Source of the DNA: Arthrobacter alpinus
Lineage (GTDB): Bacteria > Actinomycetota > Actinomycetes > Actinomycetales > Micrococcaceae
Length of the DNA: 64,000 nucleotides
Direction: 5' to 3'
NCBI RefSeq assembly: GCF_001294625.1
Contig: NZ_CP012677.1
Coordinates: 3,534,001-3,598,000, forward strand
The position numbers and the translations under genes are program-made. The notes beneath the pieces were generated by a model that saw only the letters and a program-made list of their open reading frames with translations, made no database searches and was not told the origin of the DNA. Positions 23,596 through 32,309 of this stretch are shown here, piece by piece; within the stretch, counting starts at the first letter, position 1, and each line of letters begins with the position of its first letter.

Positions 23596-25082
23596 ACTTT
23601 GACGTGGCAGTGGTGGGGGCCGGCCCGGCGGGGTTGGCGGCGGCAGTCCACGCCGCAGATTCGGGGCTTTCGGTGGTCCTGATCGACGCAGGCACGCAAC
23701 CGGGCGGGCAGTTTTGGCGTCATCCCGATGAGGCGGCCGCCGAAGACCCCGTTGAGGGGGCACATCACCACGACTGGAAGCGGTTCGTAGACCTTCGGGC
23801 ACGCCTGTACGCCCACGAGGCTACTGGCATCATCACGTATTTGCGTAACACCCAGGTGTGGCTCATTGAGCACGGCACCGCAACAACAGTCCTGCGCCTG
23901 ACGCCCACAGTGGCGGTGGACGGCCACGGCCCCGGGCTGGCCACCCCGGGAATGGTCGCCGCACGCCACGTGATCCTGTGCCCCGGCGGTTATGACAGGC
24001 AACTTCCGGTTCCGGGCTGGGACCTGCCCGGCGTCATGGCAGCTGGCGGTGTCCAGGCGCTTCTGAAGGGCAACCGTTCGGCGGCAGGAAGCGTCGCCGT
24101 CGTCGGTGGGACAGGGCCATTCCTGCTCCCTGTGGCCACCGGTCTTGCCTCAGCGGGTGTGAAGGTGGCCGCGATTTGTGAGGCCAACAGCCCCACCGGC
24201 TGGTTGAAGAATCTGCGCGGTGCCGTCCAGGCGCCCGGGAAAGTGCCTGAGGGGGTGGAATATGCCGCGGTTCTGGCCAGGCACCGGATTCCCTACCGCG
24301 TACGTACCGCCATCACCGCGATCCACGGCACCGACAAAGTGGCGGCGGTGACCATCGCCAAACTGGCGGCCGACGGTTCCGTGCTGCCCGGGACCGGCCG
24401 GCGCGTGCCGTGCGACCTCGTGGCGCTGGGCTGGGGCTTCACGGCCCAGCTGGAACTGGTGCTCGCAGCTGGCGCGGAGACCGCCGTCGACGTGGACGGC
24501 TCTCTGATCGCCGTGGTCGACGAACGCTTGCGGAGCACGGCCTCGGGCGTGAGTGTTGCGGGCGAGGCCACCGGGGTGGGCGGGGCAGCCATGGCCGTGG
24601 TGGAAGGCGAATTGGCCGCCCTATGCGTCGCTGCCGAGGACGGGCTGGCCAGCGCCGGCAGTGCAGCCGTGGGTGCGCGGATTGCTACCCTGCAGCGCAA
24701 GCGTGTCAGGTTGCGAGCGTTCGCCGTGGCGATGCACCGCGCCAATCCCGTCCCCGCCCGCTGGCAAGAATGGCTGACGGAGGACACCGTGGTGTGCCGC
24801 TGCGAGGAAGTGACGTACGGGGCCCTGTGTAACGCCCATACGGAGCTCGGCGCGCAGGACGCCCGCAGCATGAAATCCTTGGCCCGCCCCGGCATGGGAT
24901 GGTGCCAGGGGCGTGTGTGCGGCTATGCCACAGCGTCCATTGCGGGCCACTTTGCCGGGCGTCCGACGTCGGCCGATGACTTGCGCTCCATGGCGAAGCG
25001 AACGCTCGCCGCACCCGTGACCTTGGGCCAGCTCGCCGCCCTGACCCCCAATATCCTCAGCAACCCCGACGAAGGACTGTGA
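23592..25082 (+). CDS. FAD/NAD(P)-dependent dehydrogenase alpha subunit with BFD-type iron-sulfur domain
   Basis: A 496-residue HcnB-like flavoprotein. The N-terminal FAD motif is VAVVGAGPAGLAAAVHA, a second dinucleotide motif is VAVVGGTGPFLLPVA, and the C-terminal flavin signature appears in SVAGEATGVGGAAMAVVEG. Residues about 400-450 form a BFD-like [2Fe-2S] domain with CRCEEV and CQGRVC. With the DAO-type and ferredoxin-like subunits it makes a three-chain D-hydroxyproline dehydrogenase that would hand electrons to the respiratory chain. ATGA overlap with the upstream gene and GTGA overlap with the downstream one. Confidence 0.88.
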   Translation: MNFDVAVVGAGPAGLAAAVHAADSGLSVVLIDAGTQPGGQFWRHPDEAAAEDPVEGAHHHDWKRFVDLRARLYAHEATGIITYLRNTQVWLIEHGTATTVLRLTPTVAVDGHGPGLATPGMVAARHVILCPGGYDRQLPVPGWDLPGVMAAGGVQALLKGNRSAAGSVAVVGGTGPFLLPVATGLASAGVKVAAICEANSPTGWLKNLRGAVQAPGKVPEGVEYAAVLARHRIPYRVRTAITAIHGTDKVAAVTIAKLAADGSVLPGTGRRVPCDLVALGWGFTAQLELVLAAGAETAVDVDGSLIAVVDERLRSTASGVSVAGEATGVGGAAMAVVEGELAALCVAAEDGLASAGSAAVGARIATLQRKRVRLRAFAVAMHRANPVPARWQEWLTEDTVVCRCEEVTYGALCNAHTELGAQDARSMKSLARPGMGWCQGRVCGYATASIAGHFAGRPTSADDLRSMAKRTLAAPVTLGQLAALTPNILSNPDEGL

Positions 25083-26551
25083 CCATGACCGTGCTCCCCA
25101 ATACCTCCACCACCGCCAGCGAGCTTGAAGGCATGCTGGCCGCCGCAGAGACCGCCGCCACCGACTGGGCGCAGCGCCCGGCAGCCGGGCGGGCGGACGC
25201 CCTTGTGGCGGTCGCCGAGGCACTTGACGCCGCCGCGGACCAGCTGGTTCCCGTGGCGCAGGAGGAGACCAACCTGCCCCCTGCCCGGCTGAACGGGGAG
25301 CTGAAGCGGACCACGTTCCAGTTGCGGCTCTTCGCCGAAATGCTCCTGGACGGCGGCTACCTGGACGCCCGCATCGACCATGGCGACCCCGCCTGGCCCA
25401 TGGGCGCCCGCCCCGACATCCGCCGGGTCCTTGAGCCGCTGGGACCTGTTGTGGTGTTTGCTGCCAGCAACTTCCCCTTTGCCTTCAGTGTCATGGGCGG
25501 TGACACGTGTTCGGCGCTCGCCGCCGGGTGCTCCGTTGTTGTCAAGGTGCACTCCGGGCACCCACGGCTGTCGGCCGCCGTCGGGCGAATTGCCGGTGAG
25601 GCCCTGCGTGGGGCAGGCGCCCCCGACGGCTTGCTGGCGCTGGTCTACGGCACCCAGGCCGGCCGGGACGCGCTGCTTGATCCGCGGATCAAGGCCGGCG
25701 CGTTTACGGGGTCGATCTCCGGTGGCCGGGCCCTGTTTGACCTAGCAAATTCGCGTCCCGAACCGATCCCGTTTTACGGGGAATTGGGCAGTGTGAACCC
25801 CGTGTTTGTCACGGAGGCCGCAGCCGCCGCCCGTGGTTCGGAGATCGTTTCCGAGTTTGTGGGGTCCTACACCCTGGGCGCAGGCCAGTTCTGCACCAAG
25901 CCGGGCATTTTGTTGGTGCCGGAGGCATCCTCGATGGTTCAGGAACTTTCCGCGACGGACCGCCCGGCGCCGGCCAAGCTGCTCAACGAGCGGATCCAGT
26001 CCGGCTACACCAGCTCGCTTGAGGGGTTGTTGAAGCACGACGCCGTGGACTCCCTGGGCGGGACCGAGGACATTCTGGCGTTCCCGCCCGCCCCGGCCCT
26101 GAACATCACCACGGCCTCGGCCCTTTTGGCCGATCCCGAGGGCCTGATCACCGAGTGCTTTGGCCCGTCGGCGCTGGTTGCCACCTACCAGTCCGAGGAG
26201 GAACTGCTCGCCGTGGCACGCGTCCTCGACGGCCAGCTGACAGCCACCATCCAGGGCGAGGACACGGACGCCGTGGCGCCCGAGCTGGTGCGTGTACTGG
26301 CCGGGAAGGCCGGACGGGTGCTCTGGAACCAGTGGCCCACAGGGGTTTCGGTCACGTACGCCCAGCAGCACGGCGGACCATACCCGGCCACCACGGCACC
26401 CACGTCCACCTCGGTGGGTACCGCGAGTATCTCCCGCTTCCTGCGCCCGGTGGCGTACCAGGGCCTGCCGGCGCACCTGCTGCCCGGCGCCCTGCGCGAT
26501 GAGAACCCGTTGGGCGTCCCCCAACGTGTGAACGGTGCACTCTCTATCTGA
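25079..26551 (+). CDS. Aldehyde dehydrogenase, likely 2-oxoglutarate semialdehyde dehydrogenase
   Basis: A 490-residue aldehyde dehydrogenase of the NADP-type 2-oxoglutarate semialdehyde branch: GPVVVFAASNFPFAFSVMGG, a general-base Glu in FYGELGSVNP and the catalytic Cys in GAGQFCTKPGILL. The C-terminal SRFLRPVAYQGLPAHLLP is typical of that branch. It would complete the route from 4-hydroxyproline to 2-oxoglutarate. It starts at GTG 25079, overlapping the previous stop, or at ATG 25085, and is the last gene of the dehydrogenase operon. Confidence 0.9.
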   Translation: MTMTVLPNTSTTASELEGMLAAAETAATDWAQRPAAGRADALVAVAEALDAAADQLVPVAQEETNLPPARLNGELKRTTFQLRLFAEMLLDGGYLDARIDHGDPAWPMGARPDIRRVLEPLGPVVVFAASNFPFAFSVMGGDTCSALAAGCSVVVKVHSGHPRLSAAVGRIAGEALRGAGAPDGLLALVYGTQAGRDALLDPRIKAGAFTGSISGGRALFDLANSRPEPIPFYGELGSVNPVFVTEAAAAARGSEIVSEFVGSYTLGAGQFCTKPGILLVPEASSMVQELSATDRPAPAKLLNERIQSGYTSSLEGLLKHDAVDSLGGTEDILAFPPAPALNITTASALLADPEGLITECFGPSALVATYQSEEELLAVARVLDGQLTATIQGEDTDAVAPELVRVLAGKAGRVLWNQWPTGVSVTYAQQHGGPYPATTAPTSTSVGTASISRFLRPVAYQGLPAHLLPGALRDENPLGVPQRVNGALSI

Positions 26552-26605
26552 GCCGGTCAACCCCGTCTACCAGGCGCCGGGCTGGTTTTTCGTAGGCGAC
26601 GTCAA

Positions 26606-26639
26606 CGAGGCCTATGGCCGCCGGCGGCCATAGGCCTCG
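26606..26639. terminator. Perfect 34-bp palindrome between converging genes
   Basis: CGAGGCCTATGGCCGCC and its exact complement meet without a loop. It lies 55 bp after the aldehyde dehydrogenase stop and upstream of the stop of the convergent (p)ppGpp synthetase gene at 26730, so it is probably a bidirectional terminator. A half-copy of the CTCGACAGGCTCGATCACC repeat follows at about 26674; nothing else is seen in 26552-26729. Confidence 0.7.
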
Positions 26640-26729
26640 AATTCGCCGAGAAAATGCTGGCCAAGCGCGAGGATCTCGACAGGCTCGATCACCGGGCGCT
26701 TCGATCACCGGAGCCTCAATCGCCGCGGG

Positions 26730-27836
26730 TTAGAAGCCGGAGGCCTTGCGGTAGCGCTGCATCTGCTGGTGGCGGCGCTGCAGGCTGTCGCGGCGGGGGG
26801 TTTGCTCCAGGGCGGGGTCCTCGGCCGTGAGGTCGATGTGCCGTTGACCAAACTGCCACAGCAGCAGGTCATCGAGGAGCCTGTCGGGGCCGGGCGAGTA
26901 CCTGTGGTCCAGCGCCTTACGCACATTGGAGATGATGGCCGGCTGCAACAGGGCGGCCAGGTCGATGGTTTTGGTGAGCCCGTGCGCGGCCACCAGCTCC
27001 GCAGCCCAGCCCCAGTCGTCGTCGGCCTTCCTGTCAACGTGCGGCAGAAGTGTCTGCCACACAGCCTTGATCCTGTTCGGCGTCAGGGAAACCTTGCCCT
27101 CGCCGTCGGCGTCCCAAAAACTTGTGACGGTCTCATACCTGTCGTGTAGCTCAGAAAATGCCTGCTCCACGGTTTCCAGCATGGCTGCCGTGGCGGTGAA
27201 CTGCCTGTCAAAGAAGGGGCTCCAGGCGCGGGGGTCCTGGGCCTTGAAACGGATGTCGTGCTCAATCTCGCTCCAGGCGTGCGCAAAGACGGTGCGAATC
27301 TGCAACTCAAACATGTAACTGCCATTAGCTTTTGCTTCGGGGTCCAGCACCTCCTGGTAGGCGCGCACAACGTCGTTTTGGATGCTGCGCAGGATCAGGT
27401 GCCGGCTGGAATAGCCGTAGGTTCCCGATTCGATGGAGCCGATGTCCTTTTCCCGATCGCCGCGGCAGTCGAAAATGTTCCGGCGTCGCTTGATCAGGTT
27501 CGCCGCCTGCGCGTTCTCGCCGGGCAGGGTGGTGATGACACGCACACCCACCATGTCGGTCAGGTTGCGCAGCGGCTCCGGAAATTGCAGGGCCGGCGGC
27601 GCATCAGGCTCCGGGGCCACCATGCGTGAGGCCTTTTCCCGGAAGGACTCGACGGTCTTGGTGCGGCTGGTGACAAAGAGCGGCTTGTCCTCCGCGTCGT
27701 CCATGACCTCGCGGACCAGCGACTCCATCTCCGCAGTGATCCGTTCCAGCTTCGGCCGGGCGCGTTCGAACGCGGCGACGGAGGCAAGGACGGATGGACG
27801 CAACGAATCGTCGAGGCGCTCCCAATGGCTACTCAT
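26730..27836 (-). CDS. RelA/SpoT-domain protein, stand-alone (p)ppGpp synthetase-like
   Basis: A 368-residue protein with one RelA/SpoT nucleotidyltransferase domain (about residues 45-210) and no HD hydrolase, TGS or ACT domain. Visible motifs are FVTSRTKTVESFREK, MVGVRVITTLP, GTYGYSSRHLIL and ELQIRTVFAHAWSEIEHD. Such small alarmone synthetases make (p)ppGpp from ATP and GDP/GTP. The C-terminal 150 residues are helical and charged and do not match anything I recognise. The ATG at 27836 is preferred over one seven codons upstream on family alignment. Confidence 0.85.
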   Translation of the reverse strand: MSSHWERLDDSLRPSVLASVAAFERARPKLERITAEMESLVREVMDDAEDKPLFVTSRTKTVESFREKASRMVAPEPDAPPALQFPEPLRNLTDMVGVRVITTLPGENAQAANLIKRRRNIFDCRGDREKDIGSIESGTYGYSSRHLILRSIQNDVVRAYQEVLDPEAKANGSYMFELQIRTVFAHAWSEIEHDIRFKAQDPRAWSPFFDRQFTATAAMLETVEQAFSELHDRYETVTSFWDADGEGKVSLTPNRIKAVWQTLLPHVDRKADDDWGWAAELVAAHGLTKTIDLAALLQPAIISNVRKALDHRYSPGPDRLLDDLLLWQFGQRHIDLTAEDPALEQTPRRDSLQRRHQQMQRYRKASGF

Positions 27837-27942
27837 GGTCTCGAGCCTAAACGCCACGGCCCTGCCTGCGCCAGCGACGCACCCAACCGTCGCCTAGTGT
27901 TCTTTTTGTGGGTCCGTCTTTGGATGGACGTAGGCTGTTGCC

Positions 27943-28887
27943 ATGCTGACGGTAATCGGTGAGACATTGATCGACGAAGTGGTGCGCCCAGGCCAGGCGG
28001 CGCTCCCGCATGTGGGTGGAAGCCCCATGAACGTGGCGGTGGGGCTGGCGCGGTTGGGGCACCCCGTGCAGTTCCTTGGCCGATTTGGCCGCGACGCCTA
28101 CGGCGACATGGTGGCCGGGCACCTGCGCGAGAATGACGTGCTGGTCCCGGTGGCCCCCGACGCGCACCCCACCTCCATCGCCCGTGCGGTGCTGGATGAG
28201 GACGGCGCTGCCAGCTACGAATTTTCGCTCCTCTGGGAGCTGCCCAAGGTTGCCCCAACCGCCGACGGTGCCCCGAACTTCATGCTCGCCGCCACCACGG
28301 TGCTGCACACCGGGTCCATCGCCACCATGCTGGCACCGGGAGCGGATCAGGTGTTTGCGGCCGTGCTCCAAGCCCACCCGGCGGCCACCATCAGCTACGA
28401 CCCCAACTGCCGACCCAGCATCATCACCGATGCGGGCTACGCCCGGAAGCAGGCGGAAAAATTCGTCAAGCTGGCCGACGTCGTCAAGGCCTCCGACGAG
28501 GATCTCGCCTGGCTGTACCCGGGAGTTGACGTGCTGGAGTCGGCCCGCACCTGGCTGGCTTCCGGCGGAGAGGAAGGCCCCGCCGTCGTGGTGGTCACCC
28601 GGGGCGCGGACGGGCCGTGGGCGGTCTGCGCCGCTGGGGAAGCCCACTGCGCCGTGCCGCCCACCAAGGTGGTGGACACCGTGGGGGCAGGGGATTCGTT
28701 CATGGCCGCCCTGTTGTCGGCCGTGGTTGAGCGCGAACTTGACGGCGCCCAACGCCGCACCGCACTCCGCGCCATCAGCTGCGAACAGCTGGAAGAACTG
28801 CTCCGCTACGCCGCCCGCGCGGCCGCCATCACCGTTTCCCGGGCCGGCGCCAATCCGCCCACCCGCGCCGAACTATTGAAAGGCTGA
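27943..28887 (+). CDS. PfkB-family carbohydrate kinase, fructokinase-like
   Basis: A 314-residue sugar kinase. [15 protein letters not shown] is the N-terminal substrate motif and [14 protein letters not shown] the C-terminal PfkB signature with the catalytic Asp. [11 protein letters not shown] is typical of fructokinases and related enzymes. It would phosphorylate a sugar such as fructose with ATP. It stands alone, followed after 4 bp by a YbhB-family gene, with no sugar transporter nearby. Confidence 0.88.
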   Translation: MLTVIGETLIDEVVRPGQAALPHVGGSPMNVAVGLARLGHPVQFLGRFGRDAYGDMVAGHLRENDVLVPVAPDAHPTSIARAVLDEDGAASYEFSLLWELPKVAPTADGAPNFMLAATTVLHTGSIATMLAPGADQVFAAVLQAHPAATISYDPNCRPSIITDAGYARKQAEKFVKLADVVKASDEDLAWLYPGVDVLESARTWLASGGEEGPAVVVVTRGADGPWAVCAAGEAHCAVPPTKVVDTVGAGDSFMAALLSAVVERELDGAQRRTALRAISCEQLEELLRYAARAAAITVSRAGANPPTRAELLKG

Positions 28888-28891
28888 GACC

Positions 28892-29425
28892 ATGTACGAC
28901 TACGATCCTTATGCATTCCTCACCCCTGTCCCGAGCTTCACGCTCACCAGCACCTCCCTGGCCGACGGCACCACCATGCCGATTGCGCAGCTCAACGCCG
29001 GAGGCCATCGGGGCGGGCTGGACCTTTCCCCGCAACTGTCGTGGCAGGGCTTCCCGGCCGGCACTCACAGTTTTGCCGTCACCATGTTTGACCCCGACGC
29101 GCCCACCGCATCCGGTTTTTGGCATTGGGCGGTGGCCAATGTCCCGGTGTCGGTGACGGACCTGGCTGAAGGTGCCGGCGATGCCCGCGACTCCGCCGGC
29201 CTGCCCTCCGGTGCGCTGACCTTGAAGAACGACGGCGGATACCCCGGATACATGGGCGCGGCCCCTCCCGCAGGGCACGGGCCGCATAGGTACATGGTGG
29301 TGGTGCACGCCGTGGACGTTCACACCCTGGAGCTGCCCTCAGGGGCGACGCCCGCCGTCCTGGGCTTCAACCTCCACTTCCACACCCTGGCCCGCGCCCG
29401 CCTGACGGGTATCTTCGAGGTGTAG
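28892..29425 (+). CDS. YbhB/YbcL (PEBP, Raf-kinase-inhibitor-like) family protein
   Basis: A 177-residue cytoplasmic PEBP-family protein. The ligand-pocket motifs are seen as [36 protein letters not shown], and [20 protein letters not shown]. These proteins bind phospholipid-like or small-molecule ligands; their bacterial role is not settled. The gene is four bases after the PfkB kinase and probably shares its transcript. Confidence 0.9.
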   Translation: MYDYDPYAFLTPVPSFTLTSTSLADGTTMPIAQLNAGGHRGGLDLSPQLSWQGFPAGTHSFAVTMFDPDAPTASGFWHWAVANVPVSVTDLAEGAGDARDSAGLPSGALTLKNDGGYPGYMGAAPPAGHGPHRYMVVVHAVDVHTLELPSGATPAVLGFNLHFHTLARARLTGIFEV

Positions 29426-29499
29426 CCCTTTTATGCGCCGCGGCCGTGGTGGGCATGGCGCACAACAGAACAGTTCAGCGAAGTTCGATAGCCTTGGGT

Positions 29500-30309
29500 A
29501 TGCGCTTAATTGCTAGTGACATTGACGGAACCATTCTGGGCCACGACGGCACCATCACTCAGCGGACCATTGAAGCGTTCGCGGCCGCGGCGGAAGCCGG
29601 GGTTGAGATCGTGTTCGTCACGGGCCGCCCGCCACGCTGGCTTGACCCGATCCGGGAACAGATCGGCCACACAGGCACCGTAATCTGCTCTAATGGTGCC
29701 GCCACCTACAGCCTGGAAACAGAATCGGTGGTCTCCTCCCACGTGCTGTCCTGGGACACAGTGACAGCGGTCAAGCAGCGTGTTGAATCGCTTGCCCCGC
29801 ACTCACACTTCGCGCTGGAGTCACTGACAGGCCTGCACGTCGAGGAAGGCTTCCTGACGCCGAACCGGGTCTCCGACGCTGAGCACTACGCGCCGGTGGC
29901 CCTGACCCCGGACATGGCCGACGGCGGTATTGTGAAAATGTTGGCGGTCCTGCACACAGGCAACGCCGACGAATTCCTGCATCTGGTGCGCCCAGCCATC
30001 GGCAAGCTGATAGCAGTGACGCATTCGGCACCCGAGCTGGCCCTATTGGAAATGGGCCCCGTGGGTGTCAACAAGGCCGTCACGCTCGCCGAATATGCCG
30101 CAACTAAGGGCATCGGCGCCGCGGACGTGGTGGCCTTCGGCGATATGCCTAACGACATTGAAATGCTCGGCTGGGCCGGGGCCGGCTATGCCATGGCGAG
30201 TGGGCACCCCTCCGCCTTGGCTGCAGCCCGGTTGACGGCGCCGCGCTTCGAGGACGACGGCGTGGCCCAAGTGATCGAGGCCCGCCTGGCCGCGCTCCAC
30301 CTGGCCTAG
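29500..30309 (+). CDS. Cof-type HAD-superfamily phosphatase
   Basis: A 269-residue HAD hydrolase of the Cof/YbiV (IIB) type. Motif I is ASDIDGTILGHDG with the nucleophile Asp, motif II FVTGRPPRW, and motifs III/IV are GVNKAVTLAEY and GDMPNDIEMLGWAG. Such enzymes remove phosphate from sugar phosphates or flavin phosphates. The ATG at 29500 puts motif I at the N-terminus as usual; a longer frame from 29446 has no support. Confidence 0.9.
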   Translation: MRLIASDIDGTILGHDGTITQRTIEAFAAAAEAGVEIVFVTGRPPRWLDPIREQIGHTGTVICSNGAATYSLETESVVSSHVLSWDTVTAVKQRVESLAPHSHFALESLTGLHVEEGFLTPNRVSDAEHYAPVALTPDMADGGIVKMLAVLHTGNADEFLHLVRPAIGKLIAVTHSAPELALLEMGPVGVNKAVTLAEYAATKGIGAADVVAFGDMPNDIEMLGWAGAGYAMASGHPSALAAARLTAPRFEDDGVAQVIEARLAALHLA

Positions 30310-30318
30310 GCGGCGGCC

Positions 30319-31098
30319 GTGAAGGTACCCAAGCCGTATCTGGAGTCGCCGGAGCCGCTGGCCATCGCGCACCGCGGATTCTCCTTAGCCGGGCTGGAGA
30401 ACTCGCTGGTTGCGTTCCAGGCGGCGCTCGCGCAGGGCTATCAATACGTTGAAACCGACATCAACACCACCGCCGACGGTGTGACCCTGGTGTTCCATGA
30501 CCCCTCCTTGGAGAGGGCCACGGACCAGCGCGGGCTGATAGCGGAACTACCATACGCCGTCGTCCGTAACTCACTGATCGGCGGGCAGGAGCCCATCCCC
30601 ACGCTGCGCGAATTCTTTGCGGCCCTGCCCGACGCCCGGTTCAACATCGACGTCAAGGACGCGGGCTCGGTGGCCACGCTGGCGGAACTCATTGAGGAAC
30701 TGGGCCTGCACGAGAGGGTCTGTGTGGCGTCGTTCTCGGATAAGCGCAGGCGCCAGGTGCTGGCGAAGCTGAGCAAGCCGGTGGCGAGCTCGCCGGGGCT
30801 GAACCTGACGGTGGCCTATGTGCTGCTGGGACCCTGGCTGCCGGCGCGGCTGATGCGTGCCCTCCTTCGGGACGTGGACGTGCTGCAGATTCCACGCAAT
30901 TTTGGGAGGCTGAAGCTGGTGTCGCGGCGTTCCGTGGCTCGCGCCCACCGGCTGGGGCTGAAACTGCACGTTTGGACCATCAACGATCCGGCGCAGATGA
31001 ACGAACTCTTTGACCTGGGTGTGGACGGCGTCATGACCGACAGGGCCGATCTGCTGGCCGGGGTCATGCGGGCGCGCGGCTACTGGCCCACGCCGTAA
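30319..31098 (+). CDS. Glycerophosphodiester phosphodiesterase family protein
   Basis: A 259-residue TIM-barrel protein starting at GTG. The active-site residues are visible in AIAHRGFSLAGLENS, VETDINTTADGVTLVFHD and FNIDVKD. It hydrolyses glycerophosphodiesters to glycerol-3-phosphate and an alcohol. No signal peptide is seen, so it acts inside the cell. It follows the HAD phosphatase by 9 bp and precedes glycerate kinase by 29 bp. Confidence 0.92.
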   Translation: MKVPKPYLESPEPLAIAHRGFSLAGLENSLVAFQAALAQGYQYVETDINTTADGVTLVFHDPSLERATDQRGLIAELPYAVVRNSLIGGQEPIPTLREFFAALPDARFNIDVKDAGSVATLAELIEELGLHERVCVASFSDKRRRQVLAKLSKPVASSPGLNLTVAYVLLGPWLPARLMRALLRDVDVLQIPRNFGRLKLVSRRSVARAHRLGLKLHVWTINDPAQMNELFDLGVDGVMTDRADLLAGVMRARGYWPTP

Positions 31099-31127
31099 CA
31101 TGGGCCGCGGACTGGCAGGATAGAAGC

Positions 31128-32243
31128 ATGCGAATTTTGATTGCACCGGACAAGTTCAAGGGCACCCTGACCGGCGTCCAGGCAGCCGCCGCCATGAGTG
31201 AGGGGGCCCTGCGTGTCTACCCCGAGGCTGTTGTGACGATGCTGCCCGTGGCCGACGGCGGTGAAGGCACCTTGGAGGCGGCCGTCGCGGCAGGCTTTAC
31301 GGAACGGTTCAACACAGTGGTGGGGCCCATCATCAAGCCCGCCGGTGCCGTGTGGGGGATCCACCGGCAGACTCGCGTGGCCGTCATTGAGACGGCGCAG
31401 GCCAGCGGCTACCTGCTGTGCGAGCCCACGGTGGAAAACTCGTTGCGCGCCCATTCCTACGGATCCGGCCAGCTGATTGTTGCCGCCTTGGAGGCCGGCG
31501 CCACCGAAATCATCGTCGGCCTGGGCGGATCGGCCATGACCGACGCCGGATCCGGCGCCCTGCGCGCACTGGGCCTGAAATTACTGGACGGCCAGGGGCA
31601 CCTGGTGCCGCTGGGTGGCGGATCCCTGCTCGATGTGGCCGCGATCGACGCCTCCGGCCTGGACCCGCGCCTGGCCGGCGTGAAAATCCGGATGGCCGTG
31701 GACGTGGACAACCCGCTGTACGGCTACAACGGCGCAGCCCATGTCTTCTCCGCCCAAAAGGGTGCCGACGACGACGCTGTCCAAAAGCTCGACGCCGGGC
31801 TTCGCCACCTTGCCTCGCTGGTCAGGGAAGCCACCGGCGTGGACGTCGACGTTGCCGGAGCCGGCGCTGCCGGAGGGTTCCCAGCCTTGTTCCTGGCTTA
31901 CGCCGGCGCCACCATTGAGCGTGGCTTTGACCTGGTGGCCGAGATGATCGGCTTGGACGAGGCCTTGGCTGACACAGATCTGGTCATTACCGGCGAAGGG
32001 TCCATGGATGAGCAGTCACTGTCTGGGAAGGCGCCCATCGGCGTGGCCGACGCCGCCCACGCGAGGGGACTACCCGTCGTCGTGGTGGCCGGACGGATCA
32101 CCGTGACACCGCAGGAACTGGCCAAACATGGCGTGGTGGCAGCCGTCAGTGCCACGGATGTGGCCGGATCGCCCGAGGCCGCCCTGGCCGACGCCGCCCG
32201 CTACACGATCCGCGCCACCTCGGAGGCCCTCAACGGCATCTAG
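31128..32243 (+). CDS. glxK: Glycerate kinase
   Basis: A 371-residue glycerate kinase of the GlxK/GarK type. Hallmarks are RILIAPDKFKGTLTGVQAA at the N-terminus, VADGGEGTLEA, IVGLGGSAMTDAGSGAL and TGEGSMDEQSLSGKAPIGVA. It phosphorylates glycerate with ATP, feeding glycolysis from glyoxylate or serine breakdown. The length equals the family norm. Confidence 0.93.
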   Translation: MRILIAPDKFKGTLTGVQAAAAMSEGALRVYPEAVVTMLPVADGGEGTLEAAVAAGFTERFNTVVGPIIKPAGAVWGIHRQTRVAVIETAQASGYLLCEPTVENSLRAHSYGSGQLIVAALEAGATEIIVGLGGSAMTDAGSGALRALGLKLLDGQGHLVPLGGGSLLDVAAIDASGLDPRLAGVKIRMAVDVDNPLYGYNGAAHVFSAQKGADDDAVQKLDAGLRHLASLVREATGVDVDVAGAGAAGGFPALFLAYAGATIERGFDLVAEMIGLDEALADTDLVITGEGSMDEQSLSGKAPIGVADAAHARGLPVVVVAGRITVTPQELAKHGVVAAVSATDVAGSPEAALADAARYTIRATSEALNGI

Positions 32244-32309
32244 CCCCGAACTGCCAGCGGAACAAGTCGACGAGGGATTGCCGGTGTCCACGGCCAGGCT
32301 ATCCGAGAC

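Noticed and set aside
22806..24002. A 398-codon minus-strand frame across the dehydrogenase subunit genes
   Set aside because: It runs opposite three overlapping, well-recognised genes and shows no domain; long antisense frames are expected at this GC content.
26730..27836. RelA/SpoT-domain protein as a toxin of a toxin-antitoxin pair
   Set aside because: No small antitoxin gene is adjacent; the neighbours are unrelated metabolic genes on the other strand.
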